Source of the DNA: Litorimonas sp947503715
GTDB lineage: Bacteria > Pseudomonadota > Alphaproteobacteria > Caulobacterales > Maricaulaceae
Direction: 5' to 3'
Length of the DNA: 64,000 nt
NCBI RefSeq assembly: GCF_050271975.1
Contig: NZ_CP189850.1
Span: 1,860,001 to 1,924,000, forward strand
Shown here: one piece after another, positions 41,481-49,963 of the stretch
Numbering within the stretch: the first letter of the stretch is position 1
How the letters are laid out: each line of letters begins with the position of its first letter
The notes under the pieces: generated by a model
The model's database searches: none
The model's input: the letters and a program-made list of their open reading frames with translations, nothing else
Told to the model about the DNA's origin: nothing
Position numbers and translations under genes: made by a program

Positions 41481-42470
41481 ATGGCAAACCCAATCCATAT
41501 CGGCAAGCATGTCTTGAAAAGTCGTGTCCTGATCGCGCCCATGTCGGGGGTGACGGATTTGCCCTTTCGGAAGGTTCTGCACCAATTTGAGCCGGGCTTA
41601 GTCGTGTCTGAAATGGTCGCAAGTGAGCGTCTTGTCTCGGGTGATGCGGAAAATCTCGCGAAAGCGTCGGGTCGGGGATATGTGGACCCGCTCGCCATTC
41701 AACTCGTTGGGCGGGATCCGCATTGGATGGGCGAGGGCGCGAAGGCGTGCGAGGCGGCGGGCGCGGATATTATCGACATCAATATGGGTTGTCCCGCGCG
41801 CAAAGTGACAGGGGCCCTGTCAGGGTCGGCCCTGATGCGGGAGCCGAAACTGGCGCTTGAGATCATCGAGGCAGTTGTTGAAGCAGTCGATGTGCCTGTG
41901 ACACTAAAAATGCGCTTGGGCTGGGATCATGAGAGTTTAAATGCGGCAGATATTGCAAAGTCTGCCGAAGATATTGGGATTCAAATGTTCGTCGTCCATG
42001 GGCGTACACGGTGTCAATTTTATAAAGGTGAGGCCGATTGGGTGGCTGTTTCCTCTGTCGTTACTGCGGTTGATCGTCCGGTCTTCGTCAATGGAGATAT
42101 TTTCGACGGCGCGGATGCCGTGAAAGCTATGGAGGAGTCAGGCGCAGACGGTGTGATGGTCGGACGCTCTCTGATCGGGCGGCCCTGGGATATTGCGGAA
42201 ATCCGGGCGGCGGTAGATGGTGACTCGGTCAGCCAACCCACATTGGCAGAGAAATCAGAAATTGCCGTCGCACATTATCGCGATATCCACGATTTTTATC
42301 CCGAAGGGAAAGCCATCCGCTTCGCCCGCAAACATCTGGCAGCCTACTGCGACGATGCCGGATTGTCCAAGGATGACCCGTTGCGTAAACGTGTCTGTCA
42401 GGGGTTGGACGCGGAGGATGTTGCGGAAGCGCTGTCACAGGTGTTCTTCCAAAATGCGGTGGCGGCATGA
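41481..42470 (+). CDS. dusB: tRNA-dihydrouridine synthase
   Basis: Dus enzymes reduce uridine to dihydrouridine in tRNA D-loops using FMN. Features are LIAPMSGVTDLPFRKVLHQF, the catalytic cysteine in DINMGCPARKVTG, VTLKMRLGWD, FVVHGRTRCQFYKG and MVGRSLIGRPWD. At 329 aa it is full length. I chose the ATG at 41481, giving MANPIHIGKHVLKSRV; the open frame upstream is antisense to ispDF. The dusB-ntrBC order parallels the enteric dusB-fis and the rhizobial nifR3-ntrBC operons; nifR3 is the old name of this gene. ntrB overlaps its end by 4 bases. Confidence 0.95.
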   Translation: MANPIHIGKHVLKSRVLIAPMSGVTDLPFRKVLHQFEPGLVVSEMVASERLVSGDAENLAKASGRGYVDPLAIQLVGRDPHWMGEGAKACEAAGADIIDINMGCPARKVTGALSGSALMREPKLALEIIEAVVEAVDVPVTLKMRLGWDHESLNAADIAKSAEDIGIQMFVVHGRTRCQFYKGEADWVAVSSVVTAVDRPVFVNGDIFDGADAVKAMEESGADGVMVGRSLIGRPWDIAEIRAAVDGDSVSQPTLAEKSEIAVAHYRDIHDFYPEGKAIRFARKHLAAYCDDAGLSKDDPLRKRVCQGLDAEDVAEALSQVFFQNAVAA

Positions 42471-43519
42471 CGAATATTGTACCGCTTGTCGAAGACTGGC
42501 CATTCCCGCTATTTAAGCTGGATGATGACGACCATATTCTTTGGGTAAACCAAGCTGCACAGGAATGGCTGGGGCGGTCATCTCATAAAATTGAGGGAAA
42601 ACGCCTCTGGGATATCGTCGCAACAGACCCGGACTCGCAGGGTATTACGGGTAAAGCGCGAGATAAACACGCCGCCATAACGACCCGTCATGTGTCGGTC
42701 AAAGATATCAAAGCGGGCGGAGACGGACGCATGGCCCATCTGACTGCCTATATGACATCTGATGGCGTCGGCCTATCGGTCTGGTTCCTTGGCCCGCAGC
42801 CACGTGAAACGAAAATTGGCGGTCAGGTCGTAACGGGTATGGGCAGAATGATTGCCCATGAACTCAAAAATCCGCTCGCCGGTATAAAAGGCGCGGCGCA
42901 ACTCCTGCGCGATGATGTTGCCAGCGTAGAGGGCTTGGCGTTGATTGATCTTATCGGGTCAGAAATTGACAGAATTAGCCGTCTAGCAGACCGGATGGAG
43001 AAACTGGGGGATGCTGACCCGGAAGAGGGGCAGCGCGTGAATATTCACGAAATCCTACGACAGGCGCGTCGTATCATTCAATCGGCTAGCCCGAATGTCG
43101 TCTTTGATGAGCGATATGACCCGTCACTCCCACATGCTTATGGCGACGCGGACACACTGATGCAGGCCCTTTTGAACCTGATCAAGAACGCAGCGGAAAG
43201 TACGGGCCATAAGGGTAAAATCCGTTTGGAAACCTCATTCCGATCCGGTGTGCGCGGGGGGCCGTCCGCTAAACATTTACCGATGCAAATCCGAATCATC
43301 GATGATGGTCCCGGAATTCAAAAGGACCTTCTGGCCCAGATATTCCAGCCCTTCGTGACAACAAAAACGGACGGACAAGGTCTTGGTCTGGCGCTGGTTT
43401 CCAAAGTGGCCGCCGCACATGAGGGCATAGTCGAAGTACAATCTGTTCCTGGCCGTACCGTTTTCTCCCTGCTCCTTCCTGCGCCGCCTCACTCTAACAC
43501 CGAAGAGTTATCACTATGA
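42467..43519 (+). CDS. ntrB: Nitrogen regulation sensor histidine kinase NtrB
   Basis: NtrB (GlnL) is a soluble kinase/phosphatase that, under PII control, sets the phosphorylation of NtrC. The 350-aa protein has a PAS domain (about 10-110), the phosphorylation site H131 in MIAHELKNPLAGIKGAAQ, and a HATPase (NLIKNAAES, IDDGPGI, GQGLGLALV). The ATG overlaps the dusB stop (ATGA), and its own stop overlaps ntrC similarly. There are no membrane helices, which separates it from NtrY further on. Confidence 0.95.
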   Translation: MTNIVPLVEDWPFPLFKLDDDDHILWVNQAAQEWLGRSSHKIEGKRLWDIVATDPDSQGITGKARDKHAAITTRHVSVKDIKAGGDGRMAHLTAYMTSDGVGLSVWFLGPQPRETKIGGQVVTGMGRMIAHELKNPLAGIKGAAQLLRDDVASVEGLALIDLIGSEIDRISRLADRMEKLGDADPEEGQRVNIHEILRQARRIIQSASPNVVFDERYDPSLPHAYGDADTLMQALLNLIKNAAESTGHKGKIRLETSFRSGVRGGPSAKHLPMQIRIIDDGPGIQKDLLAQIFQPFVTTKTDGQGLGLALVSKVAAAHEGIVEVQSVPGRTVFSLLLPAPPHSNTEELSL

Positions 43520-44829
43520 AATATGAAATCCTCCTCGCCGATGATGATGACAGTGTGCGTTTGGTTCTCTCGAAAGCCCTCACCCGTGCAGGCCACAGTG
43601 TGAAAGCAACGGATAATGCGGATACGTTGCTGAAATGGGCGGAGGCCGGGCAGGGTGATATTGTGGTGACAGATGTCATGATGGGCGGACGCGAGGTATT
43701 TGAGAGCCTGCCGCAACTCTCAGCCGCTCGTCCGAAACTTCCGGTCATCATCATCAGCGCGAATAATACGGTGAACACGGCGCTGAAGTCTGGTCAGCAC
43801 AAAGTGTTCGAATATGTGCCGAAGCCGTTTGATTTGGACGATGTCACAAATGCCGTCGCGCGGGCGGGACAATCGGTCAATCCGCGAAAGACCCGTATGC
43901 GGAGTGAGAATAAACGTCTTCCCATGATTGGACGGAGTGCCGTGATGCAGCCCGTCTTCCGTGCTGTGTCACGTTTTGCTGCGGGTAATCTGCCCGTCCT
44001 TATTCAGGGCGCTGTTGGATCCGGGAAAGACCTCGTGGCGCGTCTGCTCCATGATGGTGGGCCTCGAGCGGATCGCCCGTTTCTGCGGACAACAGATTTT
44101 GAAAACACGTCTCTCACGCTTCAGAAGGTCAATGGCGGCGATATCTATATTGACGAGATTGGTGAACTCTCCATGGCAACGCAGGAGCGGTTGCTCGCCC
44201 TGATGAATGAGGCTGAAATGATACCGCCCAATAGTCGCCCCCGCGTGATTTCTGCGACACGGAAAGACTTGCGGGACTTGGTTGAGAAAGGCCTGTTCCG
44301 TGATGACCTTTTGTTTCGGATAAATGTGGCGGAGATTAAAATCCCGAATCTCGCCTCCCGCGATAAGGACACTTATGAACTCGCGGAAGCTTTTCTCGTT
44401 CAGGCCTCTCCCAATCAATCCCGGCGGTTCGATAATGATGCGCTGGATGTTTTACACCGCCATAAATGGACCGGGAACGTCCGGGAATTAGAGAATCTGG
44501 TCCGGCGACTGGCCGTCCTTTACTCTGATGATGTGATCACGGCGGATATGGTTCTGCAGGAATTCAACAAAGACCTGCCGCCCGTCGAAAAAGCCGACGC
44601 TAATCGGGACCGTTTAGGACAACAATTAGAAGAGGCCTGTCGCAGTCTGTTGAATGCGGAAAATGACGAGGGCGAGTCGGCCTACACAACAGCGCTGGCC
44701 TGGGTCGAAAGGCCTCTCATTGTTGAGGCTCTTCGCCTGACGGGCGGGAACCGGGCCAAGGCGGCGGATAAGTTGGGCATCCACCGCAATACGCTTCGTA
44801 CGCGGTTGAAATCCTTGGATATCTCTTAA
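43516..44829 (+). CDS. ntrC: NtrC-family response regulator lacking the GAFTGA motif
   Basis: NtrC is the nitrogen response regulator paired with NtrB. The receiver is intact (LLADDDDSV, phosphoacceptor D53, PKPF). The AAA+ domain has an altered Walker A (GAVGSGKD, 165-172) and Walker B IYIDEIGELS (210-219). Only about 17 residues separate PFLRTTDFENT from GGDIYIDE, so the ELFGHEKGAFTGA segment that contacts sigma-54 is absent. The R finger region and a C-terminal Fis-type helix-turn-helix (NRAKAADKLGIHRNTLRTRL) remain. Such NtrC proteins, known from Rhodobacter capsulatus, act without sigma-54; that is expected here by analogy. Confidence 0.93.
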   Translation: MKYEILLADDDDSVRLVLSKALTRAGHSVKATDNADTLLKWAEAGQGDIVVTDVMMGGREVFESLPQLSAARPKLPVIIISANNTVNTALKSGQHKVFEYVPKPFDLDDVTNAVARAGQSVNPRKTRMRSENKRLPMIGRSAVMQPVFRAVSRFAAGNLPVLIQGAVGSGKDLVARLLHDGGPRADRPFLRTTDFENTSLTLQKVNGGDIYIDEIGELSMATQERLLALMNEAEMIPPNSRPRVISATRKDLRDLVEKGLFRDDLLFRINVAEIKIPNLASRDKDTYELAEAFLVQASPNQSRRFDNDALDVLHRHKWTGNVRELENLVRRLAVLYSDDVITADMVLQEFNKDLPPVEKADANRDRLGQQLEEACRSLLNAENDEGESAYTTALAWVERPLIVEALRLTGGNRAKAADKLGIHRNTLRTRLKSLDIS

Positions 44830-44869
44830 GACAAACAGTGTTGAATTTTAGCAACACCGCGATATAGTT

Positions 44870-44899
44870 GCAACAGTCTAGCCCCTTAGGGGCAGTTGC
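44870..44899 (+). promoter_or_regulatory. Hairpin in the ntrY leader
   Basis: GCAAC (44870-44874) pairs with GTTGC (44895-44899), and within it GCCCC (44881-44885) pairs with GGGGC (44889-44893). A smaller stem, GTGTTG with CAACAC, lies just upstream near 44838-44857. If ntrY starts at the ATG at 44931, this is an untranslated leader hairpin; if it starts at the TTG at 44868, the stem is coding. No T-tract follows, so it is not a plain terminator. Confidence 0.35.
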
Positions 44900-44930
44900 A
44901 GCGGGACCTGTTCTGAATAATCAGACTGAT

Positions 44931-47171
44931 ATGTCAGGCCAATTACCTTTAGCGGCACAGCCTATTCCCGCTGCCAAACGCGGACCTCGCCTCGTGCGGT
45001 CAACGGTCTTTGGCGCGCTCTTTATTGCCTCCATTCTGTTGACGATTTTGGGGGCGCTCTTGTCTTATTCCGCTGATGCGGCGCGGATTGAACAAGCCTA
45101 TGATATCTTGCGTTATAATCTCGCTCTGATCTTGATTTTAGCTGTCTATCTCGGGGTTCGTATTTGGACGACTGTTTTTGCAAAATCCGGCCGGCAGGGC
45201 GCGCCGCTTTTGCATAGGCGGTTCGTAATGATTTTCTCTCTCGCCGCCCTTACGCCGGCCATTTTGGTTGGCGGGTTTTCGACATCGTTGCTCACCCAGA
45301 ACCTGTCGGGTCTGTTTGGAGAGAGTGTTCGCAATAATATGGAAGAGGCCCGTCAAATCCTTGACGGATATATCGCACAGGAATTTGAGAATTTAGGGCG
45401 TGATGTGTCTGATCTCCGGCAGGGTATTACCCGCAATCAGGATTTTGGCTCCCGCATAACCTTTACCGCAGAACTGTTGCGCGAAGCCCAAACCCGGAAC
45501 CTTGATGCTGTTTATATCTTGCGCGAGGACGGATTCGTTTTGACTCGTGCAGAGGGTGCGGGTGCGCCGGATTTACGTATTCCTGAACCTGACATATTGG
45601 CGGGTCTGGATATGGCCGAAATCGCGTTCCAGAAGCGCGAGGATATTAATTATCTCATCGCGCTGGCCAAACTTTCCGAGGCCCCGAACACTTATCTTTA
45701 TGCCGGACATGTCCTGCGCTCAGACAATCAGGTTCTGTCTTCGATTCAGGGCATTGAAAATGCCAGCCTGCAAATCTCGCGTTTTAATGAGAATCAGGCG
45801 CGAATGAATCAGATTTTCTTCCTGACATTCCTCGATAGCGCGCTCTTAATTCTCATGGCGTCCATCTGGTTAGGGCTCGCATTGGCGAATCGAATCATCG
45901 ACCCGCTCTCAGGTCTCGTAAATGCGGCGGAACGTGTGCGGGCCGGAGATATGGCGGCGCGTGTGGATGTCACGGGGGATTGGGGCGAAATATCAGACCT
46001 CGGTTCGGCGTTTAATCGCATGACATCCCAGCTCGAGAGTCAGCGCGATGAATTAATCCGGGAACATGATGTTTCAGAACAGCGCCGACAATTTTCCGAA
46101 GCCGTGCTGTCAGGTGTGAGTGCGGGCGTTATCGGCCTCACGCAGCAGGGCAAGATCACGGTGTCCAATGATGCCGCGAAAAAGCTGCTGGAAGACAGAG
46201 GTGAAGACCTGATCGGGCAACCCATTAAACTCGTGCTCGAAGAATTCGCGCCCGCTTTTGCCAAGGCGCGTGAGTCAATTGCGGGTACGGCAGAAGATCA
46301 GGTGACACTGGAAATGGGCGGGGGGTCCCGGATTTTCGATCTTCACGTATCCGCCTATAAGGGCGTTCGCAATGATACGGGTTGGGTTCTGACCTTTGAT
46401 GATATGACGCGTCTGGTCTCCGCCCAGCGGCATTCAGCGTGGCGTGAAGTCGCCAGGCGAATCGCGCATGAAATCAAAAATCCACTCACGCCTATTCAAC
46501 TGTCGGCGGAACGTCTGTCGCGCAAATATGCGAATGAGATCACCTCGGACCGTGAGACATTCGATAATTGTACCCAAACCATTATCCGGCAAGTCGGAAG
46601 CTTGGAGCAGATGGTGGATGAATTTTCCGCCTTTGCGCGCATGCCGTCTCCTGATTTGGAACCCACCGATATTGTGACGATTTTGGCGGAAACGATTTTT
46701 GCGCAAGGCGTATCATTTCCTGACATTCGCTTCCGACGCAAAGGACCTTGGCCGACATCGACCCTTGTCTACGGGGATGCACGCTTATTGTCCCAAGCGC
46801 TCACGAATGTCCTGAAGAATGCGGCGGAGGCGGTTCAGCGCAAAGTGGATGCAGGCGTTGTTGCGCATTTCAGCGGAGAGGTGACGATTTCGCTGAAGTC
46901 GATCGGTAAACGCGTCGCCATAGAGATTGTTGATAATGGTCCGGGTTGGCCGTTCAAAGATACGGATCGACTGATGGAGCCTTATGTCACGACGCGTGAG
47001 AGCGGGACGGGGCTCGGCCTCGCCATTGTGAAGCGAATTGTCGAAGATCATGGCGGGCAGTTAATGCTCGACACGCCAGAGTCTCAGTTGGGGGCCCGGA
47101 CGACAATTTACCTGCCGCAAGAAACTGAAACAGAAGTGCTTTCCAGCCCTAGCCAAAGTGAGGTCTTATGA
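44931..47171 (+). CDS. ntrY: Nitrogen regulation membrane sensor histidine kinase NtrY
   Basis: NtrY is the membrane-bound kinase of the NtrY-NtrX pair, linked in alphaproteobacteria to nitrogen use, redox state and envelope or cell cycle control. Membrane helices lie near residues 25-50, 62-82, 100-125 and 305-330, with a periplasmic region between the last two. A HAMP domain follows (PLSGLVNAAERVRAGDMAARV, shown in part), then PAS, the phosphorylated H513 in IAHEIKNPLTPIQLSAE, and a HATPase (VDNGPGWP, GTGLGLAIV). I chose the ATG at 44931 (746 aa) over the TTG at 44868. ntrX overlaps the stop. Confidence 0.92.
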   Translation: MSGQLPLAAQPIPAAKRGPRLVRSTVFGALFIASILLTILGALLSYSADAARIEQAYDILRYNLALILILAVYLGVRIWTTVFAKSGRQGAPLLHRRFVMIFSLAALTPAILVGGFSTSLLTQNLSGLFGESVRNNMEEARQILDGYIAQEFENLGRDVSDLRQGITRNQDFGSRITFTAELLREAQTRNLDAVYILREDGFVLTRAEGAGAPDLRIPEPDILAGLDMAEIAFQKREDINYLIALAKLSEAPNTYLYAGHVLRSDNQVLSSIQGIENASLQISRFNENQARMNQIFFLTFLDSALLILMASIWLGLALANRIIDPLSGLVNAAERVRAGDMAARVDVTGDWGEISDLGSAFNRMTSQLESQRDELIREHDVSEQRRQFSEAVLSGVSAGVIGLTQQGKITVSNDAAKKLLEDRGEDLIGQPIKLVLEEFAPAFAKARESIAGTAEDQVTLEMGGGSRIFDLHVSAYKGVRNDTGWVLTFDDMTRLVSAQRHSAWREVARRIAHEIKNPLTPIQLSAERLSRKYANEITSDRETFDNCTQTIIRQVGSLEQMVDEFSAFARMPSPDLEPTDIVTILAETIFAQGVSFPDIRFRRKGPWPTSTLVYGDARLLSQALTNVLKNAAEAVQRKVDAGVVAHFSGEVTISLKSIGKRVAIEIVDNGPGWPFKDTDRLMEPYVTTRESGTGLGLAIVKRIVEDHGGQLMLDTPESQLGARTTIYLPQETETEVLSSPSQSEVL

Positions 47172-48553
47172 CATCCGATGTTCTGATTGTTGAGGATGAA
47201 ACCGATATTCGGGCCATGATTTCCGGTATTTTGGAGGACGAGGGCTATCAGGTGCGGGAAGCTGCAACGTCGCAAGCGGCCTTGGAAGCCGTGCGGACCC
47301 GCAAGCCCAACCTCGTTGTTCTGGATGTCTGGCTTAAGGGCTCGGACATGGACGGGATCGAATTGCTAACGGCCTTGAAGGCCCGCTATGAAAATATTCC
47401 AATCATCGTCATTTCTGGGCACGGCACGGTCGAGACGGCCGTTTCTGCCATTCGGAAAGGGGCATTTGATTATATTGTGAAACCGTTCAAAGCTGAAAAA
47501 CTGATCATCACCGCCACGCGTGCCTTGGAAAATTCCCGGCTGCGTCAGGAAAATGAGGAGTTGAAGGGTAAGACTGTCAATGTTGACCGATTAGTTGGCA
47601 GCTCTGCGCAAATCGCGCAACTTCGGCAGAAAATTGCGCGGGTTGCCGCGACGAATTCCCGGGTTCTCATCACGGGTGCATCGGGCACGGGTAAGGAGCT
47701 TTTAGCACGCCTGCTGCACGGGCAGTCCAATCGATCTGATGGTCCATTTAAGGCGGTGAACGCCGCCTCTATGGTCCCTGAACGTGTAGAAGAGGAATTA
47801 TTCGGAGTCGAAGCGTCCGGTCCGGATACACCGCAGAAAACGGGTCTTCTGGAACGCGCGCATAATGGGACGCTTTACCTCGATGAAGTGGCGGATATGC
47901 CGCTCGAAACCCAGGGTAAATTGCTCCGCCTGCTCGTTGAGCAACGGTTTAACCGCATTGGGGGGCAGGATGATGTACAAGTGGATGTGCGCGTCATCAC
48001 GAGCTCGTCTCGCGATCTGACCGATGAAGTTTCAATGGGACGGTTTCGCGAAGATCTCTTCCATCGACTCAATGTTATGCCGCTTCATGCGCCGAAATTG
48101 TCAGAACGTCGGGAAGACATTCCGGCTCTGGTGGAGCATTTTATCGAACAACTCGCGGCGTCCACGGGTCTACCGGCCAGACAAATCGGAGACGATGCGA
48201 TGGCGGCGCTGCAAGCGCATGATTGGCCAGGAAATGTCCGCCAATTACGCAATAATGTAGAGCGGTTGCTAATCCTCGCAACGGGAGAGCCGACCCAAGC
48301 CATTACACTCGAAACCCTACCGAAAGAAGTCTCTGTGGTCCGAAGTGGAACAAACTCGCCAGATAATGACCGGATTATTGCGATGCCACTCCGTGATGCG
48401 CGTGAGCATTTTGAACGGGAATATTTACAAGCGCAAATTGACAGATTTGGCGGTAATATTTCACGCACAGCCAGCTTTGTTGGAATGGAGCGTTCGGCCT
48501 TGCATCGCAAACTCAAATCTCTAGGCTTGGGAACATCGACGCGGGACAGCTAG
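47168..48553 (+). CDS. ntrX: NtrX response regulator, sigma-54 contact motif replaced
   Basis: NtrX is the partner of NtrY. The receiver has DVLIVEDETDIR, phosphoacceptor D53 (LVVLDVWLKG) and KPF. The AAA+ domain has Walker A GASGTGKE (170-177) and Walker B TLYLDEVADMP. Where NtrC proteins carry GAFTGA, this one reads ELFGVEASGPDTPQKTGLLE, so the sigma-54-contacting loop is missing. Replacement here is known for several alphaproteobacterial NtrX proteins, which act independently of sigma-54. A Fis-type helix-turn-helix (ISRTASFVGMERSALHRKL) ends the 461-aa protein. The ATG overlaps the ntrY stop (ATGA). Confidence 0.94.
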   Translation: MTSDVLIVEDETDIRAMISGILEDEGYQVREAATSQAALEAVRTRKPNLVVLDVWLKGSDMDGIELLTALKARYENIPIIVISGHGTVETAVSAIRKGAFDYIVKPFKAEKLIITATRALENSRLRQENEELKGKTVNVDRLVGSSAQIAQLRQKIARVAATNSRVLITGASGTGKELLARLLHGQSNRSDGPFKAVNAASMVPERVEEELFGVEASGPDTPQKTGLLERAHNGTLYLDEVADMPLETQGKLLRLLVEQRFNRIGGQDDVQVDVRVITSSSRDLTDEVSMGRFREDLFHRLNVMPLHAPKLSERREDIPALVEHFIEQLAASTGLPARQIGDDAMAALQAHDWPGNVRQLRNNVERLLILATGEPTQAITLETLPKEVSVVRSGTNSPDNDRIIAMPLRDAREHFEREYLQAQIDRFGGNISRTASFVGMERSALHRKLKSLGLGTSTRDS

Positions 48554-48576
48554 GCCGCCAACTTTAGGATTACGAC

Positions 48577-49950
48577 ATGCGCGTCATTATTTGTGGAGCG
48601 GGACGGGTCGGATATGGTTTGGCCGCCCGTCTGTCGGCAGAACGCAATACCGTTACCGTCATTGATACGTCCCCCGACCTCATCCGTCAGATTACGAACC
48701 AACTCGATGTGCGGGGTGTGATCGGTCACGGCAGCCATCCGGATGTCTTGGTTAGGGCGGGTGTGAAGGACTGCGATATGATTATTGCGGTCACACATTA
48801 TGATGAGGTCAATATGATGGCCTGTCAGGTCGCGCATTCGCTCTTTGACGTGCCCACGAAAGTCGCGCGTGTGCGGGCGCAAGGTTATCTCAGCAGTGAA
48901 TGGAATGACCTTTATTCGCGTGAGAATATGCCCATTGATATTATCATCTCACCCGAGATTGAGATTGGGAAATCTATCCTAAGGCGTTTAAACACGCCCG
49001 GTGCGTTTAACGTCGTTCCGTTTGGGGATGGGGCCGTGCAAATGCTGGGCGTCGAAATTTCTGCGGATTGCCCCATCATCCAGACGCCCATCCGTCAAAT
49101 TCCAGACCTCTTTACGGGGCTTCATGCTGCCGTGGTGGGTATTGAGCGGGAAGGGGAGATATTCGCCCCAACACCGGATGATCCGTTGGAAATCGGAGAC
49201 CGCGCCTACATTATCACACAATCTGCCCATGCGACGCGGCTTCTGGAAGTGCTGGGCTCAAGAGAAACCAAAGCCCGCCATATTGTGATTATTGGCGGCG
49301 GTAATATTGGTATCTATGTTGCGGAATCACTGGAAAAAACCTCCGGGATGCGTGTCCGGGTGATCGAACGCAATAAAGACCGGGCCGAAGCGTCCGCCGC
49401 CAATCTGACGCGAACTGTGATCCTTAATGGGGATGCCATGGATGCGGATATTCAGGAAGAAGCCGGCGTCTCCAGTGCGGAAATGGTGATTTGTCTGACC
49501 GATAGTGATAGTGTGAATATCCTGTCAGCAGTTCTTGCCAAGAAATTAGGGGCCTCTCACACGATCAGTCTGATCAACGAACTCTCCATGCAGGATATGC
49601 AGTCAGAGCTTGGCATTGATATGGTCATCGATCCGCGGGCCTCGACCATTTCTTCTATTTTACGTCACGTTAGGCGTGGTCGTATTCTCGAAGTCTACTC
49701 CCTTGAAAATGGCGGTGCGGAAGTGATTGAGGGCGAAGTGCTCGACACATCTCCCATGGCTGGCAAAGCTCTGCGAGATCTGAGCTTGGGCGAGGGCGTG
49801 GCTATCGGCGCCGTGATATCTGATGCAGGTGTTATATTCCCAACGCCGGACATCGTTCTGCGTCCGGGCAATCGTGTTGTCCTGCTCGCTGAGAAGGGGG
49901 CCTTGTCCGATATTGTGACGATGTTCCGTGTCAGTTCTGATTACTATTAA
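48577..49950 (+). CDS. trkA: Trk potassium uptake system regulatory protein TrkA
   Basis: TrkA is the cytoplasmic nucleotide-binding ring that gates the TrkH channel. The 457-aa protein has two RCK units, each with a Rossmann fold (IICGAGRVGYGLAARL at residue 4 onward and VIIGGGNIGIYVAESLE near 235) and each followed by an RCK-C domain. AGGA lies 8 bases before the ATG. trkA is commonly found after ntrX in alphaproteobacteria. The trkH partner starts 13 bases downstream. Confidence 0.96.
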   Translation: MRVIICGAGRVGYGLAARLSAERNTVTVIDTSPDLIRQITNQLDVRGVIGHGSHPDVLVRAGVKDCDMIIAVTHYDEVNMMACQVAHSLFDVPTKVARVRAQGYLSSEWNDLYSRENMPIDIIISPEIEIGKSILRRLNTPGAFNVVPFGDGAVQMLGVEISADCPIIQTPIRQIPDLFTGLHAAVVGIEREGEIFAPTPDDPLEIGDRAYIITQSAHATRLLEVLGSRETKARHIVIIGGGNIGIYVAESLEKTSGMRVRVIERNKDRAEASAANLTRTVILNGDAMDADIQEEAGVSSAEMVICLTDSDSVNILSAVLAKKLGASHTISLINELSMQDMQSELGIDMVIDPRASTISSILRHVRRGRILEVYSLENGGAEVIEGEVLDTSPMAGKALRDLSLGEGVAIGAVISDAGVIFPTPDIVLRPGNRVVLLAEKGALSDIVTMFRVSSDYY

Positions 49951-49963
49951 CGGTATACGCTAG

